A stretch of DNA of 64,000 bases. It comes from Planctomycetaceae bacterium. GTDB taxonomy: Bacteria > Planctomycetota > Planctomycetia > Planctomycetales > Planctomycetaceae. Within the stretch, counting starts at the first letter, position 1. Every line of letters begins with the position of its first letter. Made by a program: the position numbers and the translations under genes. Of the stretch, positions 50,271-63,783 are shown in pieces. A model generated the notes under the pieces. That model was not told the origin of the DNA. It worked only from the letters and a program-made list of their open reading frames with translations, and ran no database searches. The stretch lies in the NCBI GenBank assembly GCA_028284145.1, contig JANQSH010000179.1, positions 50,607-114,606 of the forward strand, given 5' to 3'.

Positions 50271-51941
50271 ATGGATTCGTCAATGAATCGCTGGCATTAC
50301 ATCATTCTGGGCATCTTGCTTTTGATTCCGCCCGCATTTTTTGCGGTGATCGGGACCATCGCCCTCTGGCACAGCGGACAATTTGTCTACTTCTGGTGGG
50401 TCTTCCCGATCTGTTGGTTACTCGCCTGTTTACTGAACCGACTCTGGCAGACTCGCGAACGACGAATCGAATCTCGCGACCGCGAAAATGAGCCGCATTG
50501 GACACCCAGAGACGAGGCGGCGCAGAAACATGTCGAAGAGAAGCAACTCCAGGTCAAGGAGATCGACGCGGAATCTCTGATCGATCCGCATTTCTATCTG
50601 CAAACCGGGATGGATCTGGCTGAAGAGATTTCACGGCACTATCACCCGCAAGCCGAAGACCCAATCAGTAATCTGACACTGCCGGAGATTGTCGCCGCAG
50701 TCCACCTGGCAATCGAAGATGTCGAGGTGTGGATCAACGATTATGTTCCCGGCAGTCATCTTCTGACGCTGAAACAATGGAAGGGGCTGACAAAGGCACC
50801 GAAGTGGTATCGGCGTGCGAGCAACGTCGGTTGGGCCGCATCGATCCTGCTCAATCCCGCCAACATCACACGCTATTTGACGTCGCGACTCGCGATGACA
50901 CCGCTGACGAAATATGTGCAGGAAGATTTGCTCGTCGCGTTTTACATGATGTTCGTCCGCCAGGTTGGTTTTTACCTGATCGAGATGAACAGCGGACGCC
51001 TCAAAAAAGGATCAGTCCGTTACCGCGAAATCATGGGTCAGTTGAAACGGAAGGATGACGATGCCGAAGAGCCCCCCGTCAGTTCGATTGAGACCAGGAT
51101 CGACCGGCGCACGGGCAAACTCTCAAACCTCACAATCGCGATTGTCGGCCAGGAAAGTCTCGGTCGCTCTGCATGCCTTGCCTCATTGACTGGTGCTTCG
51201 ACAGGCAGGCCGAAGCGTTTGTGGAAGACAAAAGCCGTTTATCGGCATGTTCTGCAGCAGGTGGAAATTGCCAGGGAGTTGACGATTTTGGAAACGCCCA
51301 GCTACGGAACCGACGGGAAGATTCCTGACAAGATGAAGCGAGATCTTAATATCGCGACTGAACACGCTGATCTTATCCTCCTTGTTGTGCAGGAGGAACA
51401 GACCCATTTCGATTCCGATGTCGAATTTCTCACCCAATTCGATACCGGCTTCGGCGAAAAAAAGCATCGACTTCCACCGCCGATCTTGTGCGTGATGTCC
51501 TGTTCTGTGGCTGGAACGAGTAAAAGTGAGATGTTCGACGAGGAGACCGAAGGAACGTTGAGTCGCAATGAGCAGGATGATTCAGCCGGGAAACTGCAGG
51601 CACAACCGTCAGGAGACAATGCAGAACATCCTCCACTGATGGAAGATCACGAATTCCTGACAGCACACCTCGAACAACGGAAGATGGAAATCGCGATGGC
51701 CCTGGGAGGCCGAATGAAAAACATACTGACGATCGAAGTTGATCCTGACACGAATCGGCTTGCTGAATGGGAAACCCAGTTGATGCCGGGAATCAAATCG
51801 ATCATCCAGGAAGCGCGTGCCTCGAGCGTTACCCGCACCTTTGAGAAGGAACCGTCACGCCGTCGCGTCAAGGACGTGATGAAGCAGCTCAGGAATCTCG
51901 GTTCCGTGACGTTCAAATCGCTGTTCCGCAAGTCGCGATAG
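50271..51941 (+). CDS. membrane protein with degenerate GTPase domain
   Basis: About 556 residues. Two membrane helices near the N-terminus (about 8-30 and 40-58), a helical middle with further hydrophobic patches (RASNVGWAASILLNPANITR), then a GTPase-like domain from about residue 285 (LTIAIVGQESLGRSACLASL). The P-loop reads GQESLGRSA where GxxxxGKS/T is expected, so the Lys is missing; LTILETPSYG stands for the G3 box and LILLVVQEEQTHFDSDVEFL follows. It resembles planctomycete GTP-binding proteins but may not hydrolyse GTP. Start uncertain: ATGs at 50271 and 50283. Confidence 0.65.
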   Translation: MDSSMNRWHYIILGILLLIPPAFFAVIGTIALWHSGQFVYFWWVFPICWLLACLLNRLWQTRERRIESRDRENEPHWTPRDEAAQKHVEEKQLQVKEIDAESLIDPHFYLQTGMDLAEEISRHYHPQAEDPISNLTLPEIVAAVHLAIEDVEVWINDYVPGSHLLTLKQWKGLTKAPKWYRRASNVGWAASILLNPANITRYLTSRLAMTPLTKYVQEDLLVAFYMMFVRQVGFYLIEMNSGRLKKGSVRYREIMGQLKRKDDDAEEPPVSSIETRIDRRTGKLSNLTIAIVGQESLGRSACLASLTGASTGRPKRLWKTKAVYRHVLQQVEIARELTILETPSYGTDGKIPDKMKRDLNIATEHADLILLVVQEEQTHFDSDVEFLTQFDTGFGEKKHRLPPPILCVMSCSVAGTSKSEMFDEETEGTLSRNEQDDSAGKLQAQPSGDNAEHPPLMEDHEFLTAHLEQRKMEIAMALGGRMKNILTIEVDPDTNRLAEWETQLMPGIKSIIQEARASSVTRTFEKEPSRRRVKDVMKQLRNLGSVTFKSLFRKSR

Positions 51942-51972
51942 CTCGACGAAACCATTATCAATTCGGCGGTTT

Positions 51973-52074
51973 TGGAACGTATTACGCTTTCTCGTGCCGC
52001 GATGGACATCGTTCGCCCTGCAAACACAGGCTCTCACGAGCCAGAGACGTCACACCAGAAAGTAAACTGCTCTG
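51973..52074 (-). repeat. family 1 repeat
   Basis: TGGAACGTATTACGCTTTC at the left, CCCTGCAAACACAGGC in the centre, AAAGTAAACTGCTCTG at the right. It follows the GTPase-like gene by 31 bases. Confidence 0.93.
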
Positions 52075-52294
52075 GCCAACTGCATTGCTTAATGGCCATC
52101 CGACCCGATACGCTGTAAGGTGCGAGGAATTGACTCCAACGGCAATCGGGTGTCGCACTGTCGACAAAACACGGACGCCTTGCCTGTGAGCATTTTTTGC
52201 ATGCTGATGTTGGCACATTTGACACTGTTGTCTCGGGCCTCATCTGAATGCGCATGTGGAAGCGATGCTTCGGGCCCGGGAAGGGAGGAATGGA

Positions 52295-53554
52295 ATGAAG
52301 GGTGTCTTGACACTGGTTCTGGCAGGTGGACGAGGAACACGCCTGGAACCTTTGACGCGCGACCGCGCGAAACCGGCCGTCCCCTTTGGCGGCGCATATC
52401 GTATTATCGATTTTACGCTTTCCAATTGCATCAACAGCGGGCTGCGGCAAATGCTCGTGTTGACGCAATACAAGGCGGCCAGCCTCGACCTGCACATCAA
52501 TCAGGGATGGCGTTTTCTCTGTCGGGAACTCGATGAATTTGTCGACGTCCTGCCACCACAGCAGCGGATCGATGAACACTGGTATCGAGGCACCGCCGAT
52601 GCCGTTTACCAGAATATCTTCACGATGGAGAAACACCAGCCGGAGCATGTGCTGATCCTTTCCGGTGATCACATCTACAAGATGGATTACTCGGAGATGA
52701 TCCGCGAGCATATCGAGGCGGATGCCGACGCTTCAGTCGCCTGTATTCCGGTCGACCTGGCAACAGGCACGGAATTCGGTGTGATGCAGATTGATGACTC
52801 GCATCGTGTTGTCGAGTTTCAGGAAAAGCCGGAGAACCCAAAACCGATGCCCGGCGATGAATCGCGCTGCCTGGCATCGATGGGGATCTACATCTTCAAG
52901 GCGGACTTTCTGTTCGACCAACTCTGTCTCGATGCAACCATCAATGACAGTCACCACGATTTCGGGAAGGACATTATCCCGCGAATTATTGAAACGCATT
53001 CCGTGCGCGGGTTTCCATTTAGTGACAAAAATACAAATGAAGGTCGCTATTGGCGTGATGTCGGCACGCTCGATTCCTACTACGAAGCGAATATGGATCT
53101 GATCGCCGTGCACCCGCAACTGAATCTGTATGATCAATCCTGGGCAATCAGCACGTATCAACCAAAGTTGCCGCCACCCAAAACCGTGTTTGCCCAGGCC
53201 GAAGGCCCCGAACCGCGCGTTGGTCAGGCATTGGACAGCATCCTCTGTCCTGGAGTGATTATTTCTGGTGGGTTAGTCCAACGCTCGATCATTTCGCATA
53301 ACGTACGCGTCAACAGTTGGGCGTCAGTGGAAGATTCGATCCTTTTCGAGGGTGTCAATATCGGTCGCCATGCGAAAATCCGTCGGGCGATCATCGACAA
53401 ACAGGTCGACGTGCCCGAGGGAATGAAAATCGGCTACGACCTCGAACATGATCGGGCATTGGGACTGACCGTTACTGAATCGGGAATCGTGGTCATTGGC
53501 AAGATGCAGGGGCTGTCTGAACCGCGCGGCACGATCGTGCGGCATTCAGCCTGA
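52295..53554 (+). CDS. glgC: glucose-1-phosphate adenylyltransferase
   Basis: 419 residues; makes ADP-glucose for glycogen synthesis. N-terminal nucleotidyltransferase domain with [52 protein letters not shown] and [12 protein letters not shown]-terminal left-handed beta-helix (about 290-400: [40 protein letters not shown]). Start chosen at MKGVLTLVL, right after GGGAAGGGAGGAATGGA. pgi follows about 400 bases downstream, so the two sugar-phosphate genes may be co-regulated. Confidence 0.95.
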   Translation: MKGVLTLVLAGGRGTRLEPLTRDRAKPAVPFGGAYRIIDFTLSNCINSGLRQMLVLTQYKAASLDLHINQGWRFLCRELDEFVDVLPPQQRIDEHWYRGTADAVYQNIFTMEKHQPEHVLILSGDHIYKMDYSEMIREHIEADADASVACIPVDLATGTEFGVMQIDDSHRVVEFQEKPENPKPMPGDESRCLASMGIYIFKADFLFDQLCLDATINDSHHDFGKDIIPRIIETHSVRGFPFSDKNTNEGRYWRDVGTLDSYYEANMDLIAVHPQLNLYDQSWAISTYQPKLPPPKTVFAQAEGPEPRVGQALDSILCPGVIISGGLVQRSIISHNVRVNSWASVEDSILFEGVNIGRHAKIRRAIIDKQVDVPEGMKIGYDLEHDRALGLTVTESGIVVIGKMQGLSEPRGTIVRHSA

Positions 53555-53583
53555 CCCGCCGACAAGCCCGCGCATGAAAAACC

Positions 53584-53632
53584 CGGAAGCAGCGGGTCCC
53601 AGGGGGGGAGGACTCCGGCCACTTCCGGGGGC
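53584..53632 (+). terminator. hairpin after glgC
   Basis: CCCGGAAG pairs with CTTCCGGG about 35 bases later. G-rich loop, no T-run; a possible terminator or attenuator between glgC and pgi. Confidence 0.45.
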
Positions 53633-53949
53633 GATTGGTGGTGCAATATGATCGGGACGATATTGAAATCCCCCAATTGGGTCAAGGCGAGTTCACGGCT
53701 GGAAATGGATATCGACATTGCGCCGTAACATGTTTCAAAAAAAATGTTTATGGCAATTCCAGACCCGTCCTCGAATTGGGAATGGGTTCTCACTCTCGTT
53801 TGGCAACGGGCTTTTTTCGGGAATGTCTCCGGCCGGAATGGGAAGTGTGACTATCAAATTCTCCTGATTTGACGGCACCGTGGGATCACGTCAGACTGTC
53901 CATCACCGCTCAGGATGTCACTCCATTACCCTTTGTGAGGATGAACTCG

Positions 53950-55632
53950 ATGTCTTCGCTGACGGACTCTTCCCCCTGGAATGCGCTTCAACAGCATTTT
54001 GACAAAATCAAAACGGTCCAGATGCGCGAACTGTTTGCCGATCAGCCCGACCGATTCGACCGATTCTCGCTGCGGATGGATGACCTGCTGTTCGACTATT
54101 CCAAGAACCGCATCACTGACGAAACGATGAGCCTGTTGATGGATCTTGCCTGTCACGCTGATGTCGAAGGTTGGCGCGAGAAAATGTTCACCGGTGAGCG
54201 AATCAACTTCACCGAAGACAGAGCTGTGCTGCATATCGCGTTGCGAAACCGGTCTAATCGCCCCATCGAGGTGGATGGGGAAGATGTCATGCCGAGGGTG
54301 AATGAAGTCCTCGCTCGCATGCGTGAGTTCACCGAAAAGGTCCGCAGTGGAAGTTGGAAAGGTTACACCGGACAGACGATTCGGAATGTTGTCAACATCG
54401 GGATTGGCGGATCGGACCTGGGACCAGCCATGGTGACGTTGGCGCTGGAACCGTATCGACAGGAAGACCTGCAAGTGCATTATGTCTCCAACGTCGATGG
54501 CACACATCTGGCCAATGTTCTGCGCGATGTGGATCCGGAATCGACATTGTTCGTCATCGCCTCAAAAACATTCACGACTCAGGAAACGATGACCAATGCC
54601 CGATCGGCCCGGGAGTGGTTTCTGTCACACGCCCAAGACGACACAACCATCGCCAAACACTTCGTCGCGGTTTCCACGAATGCCGAAGCCGTGCAGAATT
54701 TTGGTATCGATGTTACCAACATGTTCGGTTTCTGGGATTGGGTTGGCGGGCGATATTCACTTTGGTCGGCCATCGGGTTGCCAATTGCGTTGGCCGTGGG
54801 CATGGACAACTTTGAAGAACTGCTTTCCGGCGCGCATGAAATGGATGAGCATTTCCGGATGACCAGGCTGGAAGAGAACATTCCTGTCGTGATGGCACTG
54901 TTGGGAGTGTGGTACAATAACTTCTTCGACGCCAGAACATACGCGATCCTGCCATATGATCAATCTCTGGAACGATTTGCGGCCTATCTGCAGCAGGCCG
55001 ATATGGAGAGCAATGGTAAGCGGGTTAATCGGCAGGGCAAAGTGCTTGACTACGCCTCCGGGTCAGTTTTGTGGGGTGAACCGGGTACGAATGGGCAACA
55101 CGCGTTTTACCAGTTGATACACCAGGGAACACAGCTTGTCCCTGCTGATTTCATCGCCTCCCTGGAAAGCTTCAACCCACTGGGTGATCATCACGCGAAA
55201 TTGCTATCCAACTTCCTTGCGCAAACCGAAGCGTTGATGAAGGGCAAAACGGAAGAAGAGGCAAGAGTCGAGTTGGAATCACAGGGATTATCGGGCGAAG
55301 AGTTGGATGCCCTTTTGCCTCACAAACTCTTTGAAGGGAACAAACCGACGAATTCGATTCTGTTCAGAAAGCTGACGCCCAACACGCTCGGTAAATTGAT
55401 CGCGTTGTACGAACACAAAATTTTCGTGCAGGGAATCATCTGGAACATCAACTCGTACGATCAATGGGGCGTCGAACTGGGCAAGCAGTTGGCGAAAACG
55501 ATTCTCCCAGAGATCACCGGCGAGGTACCCGTCGGTGATCATGACTCTTCGACGCAGGGTCTGCTGAAATATGTGCGGTCAGCCAACGAGTGCCTTGTCA
55601 AGGCTTTGTTGGGGGGGGGCGGATTGACATAA
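53950..55632 (+). CDS. pgi: glucose-6-phosphate isomerase
   Basis: 560 residues; interconverts glucose 6-phosphate and fructose 6-phosphate. Signatures: [73 protein letters not shown] (DFIA follows) and [20 protein letters not shown]. The ATG at 53950 lies 8 bases after GAGGA; two upstream ATGs are weaker. Unusual end: the last 12 codons ([13 protein letters not shown]) and the TAA stop are encoded by a family 2 repeat, replacing the native stop after about KYVRSANE. Confidence 0.95.
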   Translation: MSSLTDSSPWNALQQHFDKIKTVQMRELFADQPDRFDRFSLRMDDLLFDYSKNRITDETMSLLMDLACHADVEGWREKMFTGERINFTEDRAVLHIALRNRSNRPIEVDGEDVMPRVNEVLARMREFTEKVRSGSWKGYTGQTIRNVVNIGIGGSDLGPAMVTLALEPYRQEDLQVHYVSNVDGTHLANVLRDVDPESTLFVIASKTFTTQETMTNARSAREWFLSHAQDDTTIAKHFVAVSTNAEAVQNFGIDVTNMFGFWDWVGGRYSLWSAIGLPIALAVGMDNFEELLSGAHEMDEHFRMTRLEENIPVVMALLGVWYNNFFDARTYAILPYDQSLERFAAYLQQADMESNGKRVNRQGKVLDYASGSVLWGEPGTNGQHAFYQLIHQGTQLVPADFIASLESFNPLGDHHAKLLSNFLAQTEALMKGKTEEEARVELESQGLSGEELDALLPHKLFEGNKPTNSILFRKLTPNTLGKLIALYEHKIFVQGIIWNINSYDQWGVELGKQLAKTILPEITGEVPVGDHDSSTQGLLKYVRSANECLVKALLGGGGLT

Positions 55633-55693
55633 CCCGCTCCGTTGTCGCTCCTTGCAACTTCATCAACCCTTCTTTTCAGTCTTGACGGTTCAC
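55591..55693 (-). repeat. family 2 repeat overlapping the pgi 3' end
   Basis: TGCCTTGTCAAGGCTTTG to GTCTTGACGGTTCAC, with GATTGACATAACCCGC inside. The TAA in GACATAAC ends pgi. The element fills nearly the whole gap to the convergent phosphatase-superfamily gene. Confidence 0.94.
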
Positions 55694-55706
55694 GAATGAT
55701 GCTTGC

Positions 55707-57095
55707 TCAGCTTCGAAATTGCAGATCGAGCAGCATCGCTTTGACATCTGTCATCGCAATTTCATCTCGTTCAATACTTTTGTTCGATGAGATGAAGACC
55801 GGTGCCTCTGTCGTTTCCTTGCCTGGGGAGGGTAAGCGACCGTGGCTTCCTTTCACAATCGATGCATCCAGGCCGATAACATCCATGTAATAACGAAAAC
55901 CAAGTTTCTTCTGCGCGACTCTGCGGGCGACTCGCAACTTTGGGAATGACAGTTGCGGGTCAACAAACAACTCAACCGGGTCGTAACCCGGTTTGCGATG
56001 AATGTCGATCGTACGCGCGTAATCAGGTGCGAGACCGTCATCAAGCCAGAAATAGTAAGAAAACCAGGCTCCCGGTGCCGCAATCACAACCAGTTCACCG
56101 GAACGATCGTGATCGATACCGAATTCGGTCTGTTCATTACGATCGAGTACCTGGTCGACTCCTTCGCTATTCTGCAGCAGACTTTTGACCATGGCGACTT
56201 CGTCGGGATCGCGAATGTAGACGTGGGCCACCTGGTGATCAGCCACGGCGAAAGCGCGTGACGCCCCGCAGTCGAGTGTCTCCCAACCGAGTGGCTCCTT
56301 GCGGACCGTCAGAAATCCCGCTTCACGGAGTGTCCGGTTGATGTGCACTGGCTGACTGACATCGGTGATCGCATATTCCGACAGTACAATGACTTCTGCT
56401 TCGATCTCATGGGCGGTGGCGATCAGCTTTCCGGCCTCGGCGTCGATTGCGCGAATGTCTTCAGCAATGGCCGCGTCACCCGGGCCAATACGCTGCAGGT
56501 TGTAATCGAGATGAGGCAGATAGACGAGCGTTAAAGAAGGACGACGCGCGCGAAGAACGTCGATCGATGCATCGGCGATCCAGGTCGAACTTTCAATACT
56601 GGCAGTCGGCCCCCAGAATTTGAATAGCGGAAAAGTTCCGTACTTCGCCTGCAACTCATCGCGCAGTTCAGGCGGATGACTATAGCTGTCCAGAACCTTG
56701 CGTCCATCGGCAGGGTAACTCGGTCGGGGAGTGACTGACCAGTTGACATCTGCGTACATGTTGTACCACCAGAACATCTTTGCGACCGTGTAATTCGGAT
56801 CACGTTGACGAGCTGCGTCGTAGATTCGTTCTCCCTTTACCAGATGATTCGACTGCCTCCAGAAGAGAACCTCCGCCAGATCGCGAAAGTACCAACCATT
56901 GGCGACAATTCCATGCTCGCGCGGTAGCGTGCCAGTTAGAATTGTTGATTGGGCCGAACACGTGACGGCGGGCAGGACTGTACCTATCGGTCGCGCGAAC
57001 CCGTCATTTGCAAGTGCCGACAAATTGGGTGTGTTCGGGCCAAGCATGTCATGCGTCAGCCCAACCACATTCAGAACAATAAGTGGTTTCGTCAT
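55707..57095 (-). CDS. alkaline phosphatase/type I phosphodiesterase superfamily protein
   Basis: 462 residues. Nucleotide pyrophosphatase/phosphodiesterase fold: N-terminal PLIVLNVVGLTHDMLG, then the nucleophile region LPAVTCSAQSTILTGTLPRE with HGIVANGWYF, and LVYLPHLDYNLQRIGPG plus VIVLSEYAITDVSQPVHINR. The usual first metal Asp (VxxDGL) reads NVVGL and the usual SDHGM reads SEYAI, so activity or metal set may differ. No signal peptide: a cytoplasmic protein. Its ATG overlaps by ATGA the stop of an upstream antitoxin-like frame. Similar proteins occur in ebo-type clusters, but no other ebo genes are seen here. Confidence 0.8.
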   Translation of the reverse strand: MTKPLIVLNVVGLTHDMLGPNTPNLSALANDGFARPIGTVLPAVTCSAQSTILTGTLPREHGIVANGWYFRDLAEVLFWRQSNHLVKGERIYDAARQRDPNYTVAKMFWWYNMYADVNWSVTPRPSYPADGRKVLDSYSHPPELRDELQAKYGTFPLFKFWGPTASIESSTWIADASIDVLRARRPSLTLVYLPHLDYNLQRIGPGDAAIAEDIRAIDAEAGKLIATAHEIEAEVIVLSEYAITDVSQPVHINRTLREAGFLTVRKEPLGWETLDCGASRAFAVADHQVAHVYIRDPDEVAMVKSLLQNSEGVDQVLDRNEQTEFGIDHDRSGELVVIAAPGAWFSYYFWLDDGLAPDYARTIDIHRKPGYDPVELFVDPQLSFPKLRVARRVAQKKLGFRYYMDVIGLDASIVKGSHGRLPSPGKETTEAPVFISSNKSIERDEIAMTDVKAMLLDLQFRS

Positions 57096-57357
57096 GGCAG
57101 GTCAATCAGGCCGTTAGCCAGATGGGAGATCACCTTGCGCAGCCCGAATCCAAACTCTTCTCGAATCCGCCGATCGACTTCTTCAAGTGGAATGCCACGG
57201 CCCACTTCGATGTCCCGTATTCCCTGACGGAGGTCATCCAGATGTCCCTTCTCCTGCAAAGTCTGCAACGCACGGCCATGAGTTTCCTCATCGATCAGGT
57301 AGTGGATTTTTTCGTCCGCTCATCTTCCAGTGGCACGTCCTGCGGATAGTCGGCCAT
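57092..57357 (-). pseudogene. antitoxin-like (ParD/RHH-type) gene with a frameshift
   Basis: From the ATG at 57357 the minus strand reads MADYPQDVPLEDER and then stops in frame. One frame over, from the A6 run (T6 at 57307-57312 on the plus strand), it continues DEKIHYLIDEETHGRALQ, then EKGHLDDLRQGIRDIEVGRG and IPLEEVDRRIREEFGFGLRK to a TGA overlapping the next ATG. The IRDIExGRGxxxEEVxxRIREEFG pattern resembles the C-terminal part of ParD-type antitoxins. Either a pseudogene, a slippage-expressed gene, or a sequencing error in the A6 run. No toxin gene is adjacent. Confidence 0.45.
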
Positions 57358-57608
57358 CGCGCTGGGATTTCTTCAGGCAAATTGGCAATGATATTAACGT
57401 CCGACAACAATGAAAACGGGCCGCTGCTTCAGTTTTCTATTGTCGATCGAAAAACCGGGGAGTCAATCTCGGTTGCAGGATCGAAGGTCTGTAACACGAA
57501 TTCGGAGGGAAGGGGATCTTGCCAAATGCCAAACTGTCGTGCGAGTGGTTTGGTGCGAAAACGGACGGAAACCGCCTCCTTATTGTGATGTGGTTTTGTT
57601 TTACTGTA
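57358..57608. other. intergenic region with no clear gene
   Basis: A short minus-strand frame (LSDVNIIANLPEEIPARW) runs into the antitoxin-like gene and may be more of the same decayed gene; otherwise nothing seen. Confidence 0.35.
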
Positions 57609-57710
57609 TAGAGCGTATTACGCTCCTTCGTGGCGCGATGTGCGCCGTTTGGCCTGTAAATATAGGCTCCCGCGAGCGAGAAACGCCACACGAAAAAGTA
57701 AACTGCTCTA
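57609..57710 (-). repeat. family 1 repeat
   Basis: 102 bases from TAGAGCGTATTACGCTCC to AAGTAAACTGCTCTA, central TTGGCCTGTAAATATAGGC. Confidence 0.95.
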
Positions 57711-57932
57711 GAATTGTTTTTTGAGTGGCTTTGAGTTGACACATTCCGTATCCTTAAAGGCAGTTCCCAACCACAATACAATAAAATTCCCGACCTGACC
57801 GCTACGCGACCCGGAGGGGGGATTTTACACGCCTTGTTTTTCACGACAGTCTGGCAAATGGAGTTCGCCCTGTGCGATTCTCCAGTGTTCCCCTGTTTTG
57901 GCACCAGCAACAAGAAAGAAGAAGTCGAAAAT

Positions 57933-61409
<3,477 letters not shown>

Positions 61410-61547
61410 GCAAACTCATCAAAATAATTTGATGCACAGGGAACCGACACCGATCTGAGTTTCAGTTCCCTCTCTCAATTGAATCGCTGGCATCCCGGAT
61501 TTCAATCCGGCGATGTCAACTTGACGACTCTTCCGAACACATTATAG

Positions 61548-61636
61548 CAGCAAACGGATAAGTGTGACATCTTTCGATCGGCTGTTATCGTTCCAGATGG
61601 GGCGTAAGCCGCCGCAGATAAGAGTCCGTCGGACTG
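61548..61636 (+). repeat. family 3 repeat
   Basis: TAGCAGCAAACGGATAAGTG to AGAGTCCGTCGGACTG, directly followed by a family 2 element. Confidence 0.9.
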
Positions 61637-61739
61637 GTGAACCGTCAAGACTGAAAAGAAGGATTGATGAAGTTGCAAGGAGCAACAACGGAGCGGGTTA
61701 TGTCAATCCGCCCCCCCAGCAAAGCCTTGGCAAGGCACT
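61637..61739 (+). repeat. family 2 repeat
   Basis: GTGAACCGTCAAGACTGA to AGCCTTGGCAAGGCAC; next to a family 3 copy on its left, and TAGAGCG (possible family 1 trace) on its right. Confidence 0.92.
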
Positions 61740-61825
61740 AGAGCGCATCACCATAGCTGGACAAACTTATTAAGATGTCAGCTTCCCCTCAACCTCCGCT
61801 GGTCGACCAATCCGACAAAATGATG

Positions 61826-63754
61826 TTATTGAACACGGACGTTCAAAGCTGTTGACTTGCCGACCTCTACTGGCTGCAGACCTTCAATCGTTTCGAGATC
61901 AGCTCGATCTTTGCCAACCTTGACCGTGTATTTTCCGGGCGCGTAAACCGGTGGTTTGAATCGGTTGGACGTGGCTCGAATGGTGTAAAGAATTTCGCCG
62001 GTCTGTTCATAGATAACCTGAACAACGGGACGATTGACACCGGACACCACCAGTTCCGGCAGGTATCCCACCGGTTTGCGGCCATCGTTATCGCGGTAGT
62101 TGATTGTAACAGGCCAACCTGGATATTGTGCTTTTACGCCATCGCCAACGCTCGAAAACCGCGGCCAGCATTCAAACGTAATCTGGCGGGTCTTCTTGTT
62201 GAACCGGGCGATTCCAAAACCATCACCACGTTGTTTTTCGTTTTGCGTGTTGGGTGGATTTGCATAAGCCATCATGTGGATTCTGTTACCAAGTCCATCC
62301 AGATAATCTCCCGTCCAGGGCAGAGGACTGTTCTTACGAGCATGCGGACCTGGCTTTTCATCTTCAGGCCACCACCAGCGACCATAAATCGTGTTGACGA
62401 TCGCCGGACTCGTGAAACCGTAGGGGCCGTCTCGCTGATCTTCGATGCCATGTTTGACAACAACGGCGAGATGCTGGTCTCCGCACAAATGTAAAGCCCA
62501 CGCCCGGCGTATTTCCTTCAACGCATTGTTGCGCCCGGTCTGAGGCCAGGCATTGCTGTCCAGATCGGCCAGAAGGCGATTGTTTTTTCCGCCGTGCAAA
62601 TGCACTGCACCGCAGAAGGCGGTTTGTGAAAGAACGCATTTCATTTCGGCGTCGGTCCAGTTCTGGCTCCACTCATGCAGGAACTTCAGTTGTCGATCTC
62701 CCAACAACTTCAGATTGGGCAGGTTGATTGCGGCACGATCATACTTTGAATCATTAATATGGTCCGGACGAGGCCCCATCCTGGGGATCTTGCCTTGAGG
62801 ACCGCTTTTGAATTTTCGATCTTCGATGATGGCAAAGTTGATTCCGCCGATGGTCAAATCGGTATAGTAGACACTGATTCCCCTTTCAATTGGTTTGGCG
62901 TCGTAGGGATCCGGCAGGTGCCACGTCTGGCAGCGCTGTACCATATTGACATACTTCGCAGGATAGTAGAATCCACCGCTGGGACCGGCCGGGTTGGTTG
63001 CTTTTTTCCCGCTCTCTCCCCAAATGTTTGCTTGCCCGACGTCGTGATCATCAGGAATCGTAACAACGGGACGATCTTTCAGCACATCGCGAAACTGAAC
63101 GCCAAATTCCAACCAGCCATAAGTATGCTCAGTGTGATGGTACGATTGGTCACCCGCGAAAAACAGCAAATCGGGATCAAGCTTAATCAAGTTGTCGATC
63201 AATTGGGGGCGCGGCCCGGGAGTTCTCGAACTGTTACAGGACAGATTTCCCACGACGATAACGTCTTTATGCACTGGGTCTTTTCGTATCAATCCCTCAA
63301 ACTGAGCTGAATCACCATGACAGACGCGATAGGGAACGTCCTTTGTGTTGTCCCAGTCCTTGATTCGAAAATGTGCACTCCAGCCAAGCTCAATGACCTC
63401 CTGTCTGGCCGCTTCTTTCCATTCTCCATCTGCTTGCTTGAAGTGGAGTCGAACGGTCTTCGTCTCATCTGGCTTTAACGGGAACAGCTGCGCTGACAGT
63501 TTCAGCGTACCATGATCATGTGTGTAGACGGCAAAGGCAACGACCTGATCCCGTGGCACATTGAGCTTCATCGAGCGTCGTTTGTTCGGCTTCACTTTCC
63601 ACCATTCGCCGGTGGTCATCGATTCCAGATTCCTGAACTTCGGTCCGAACGGCAATTCTTGCGCCTTCGTCTGAGCAGATATCAGTTGCAGAAGAAATGC
63701 AGTCGCCGCCGCAAAACCAGTCCATCGGATGCAATTGGAACGTTGAAAACACAT
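61826..63754 (-). CDS. secreted PhoD-like alkaline phosphatase/phosphodiesterase
   Basis: 642 residues with signal peptide (about 1-31, ending TKAQE). Two N-terminal beta-rich stretches are followed by a PhoD-type metallophosphoesterase domain (about 165-480): VIVVGNLSCNSSR, LLFFAGDQSYHHTEHTYGWL, RPVVTIPDDHDVGQANIWGE, and late LHLCGDQHLAVVVKHGIED. The C-terminus (about 560-642) is a beta-sandwich. Metal-ligand Asp, Asn/Asp and His residues appear in order. Probably periplasmic, releasing phosphate from organic esters. Convergent with the preceding gene, with repeats between. Confidence 0.85.
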   Translation of the reverse strand: MCFQRSNCIRWTGFAAATAFLLQLISAQTKAQELPFGPKFRNLESMTTGEWWKVKPNKRRSMKLNVPRDQVVAFAVYTHDHGTLKLSAQLFPLKPDETKTVRLHFKQADGEWKEAARQEVIELGWSAHFRIKDWDNTKDVPYRVCHGDSAQFEGLIRKDPVHKDVIVVGNLSCNSSRTPGPRPQLIDNLIKLDPDLLFFAGDQSYHHTEHTYGWLEFGVQFRDVLKDRPVVTIPDDHDVGQANIWGESGKKATNPAGPSGGFYYPAKYVNMVQRCQTWHLPDPYDAKPIERGISVYYTDLTIGGINFAIIEDRKFKSGPQGKIPRMGPRPDHINDSKYDRAAINLPNLKLLGDRQLKFLHEWSQNWTDAEMKCVLSQTAFCGAVHLHGGKNNRLLADLDSNAWPQTGRNNALKEIRRAWALHLCGDQHLAVVVKHGIEDQRDGPYGFTSPAIVNTIYGRWWWPEDEKPGPHARKNSPLPWTGDYLDGLGNRIHMMAYANPPNTQNEKQRGDGFGIARFNKKTRQITFECWPRFSSVGDGVKAQYPGWPVTINYRDNDGRKPVGYLPELVVSGVNRPVVQVIYEQTGEILYTIRATSNRFKPPVYAPGKYTVKVGKDRADLETIEGLQPVEVGKSTALNVRVQ

Positions 63755-63783
63755 AATTTTGATTGCCTATCTATCTGTGTGTG

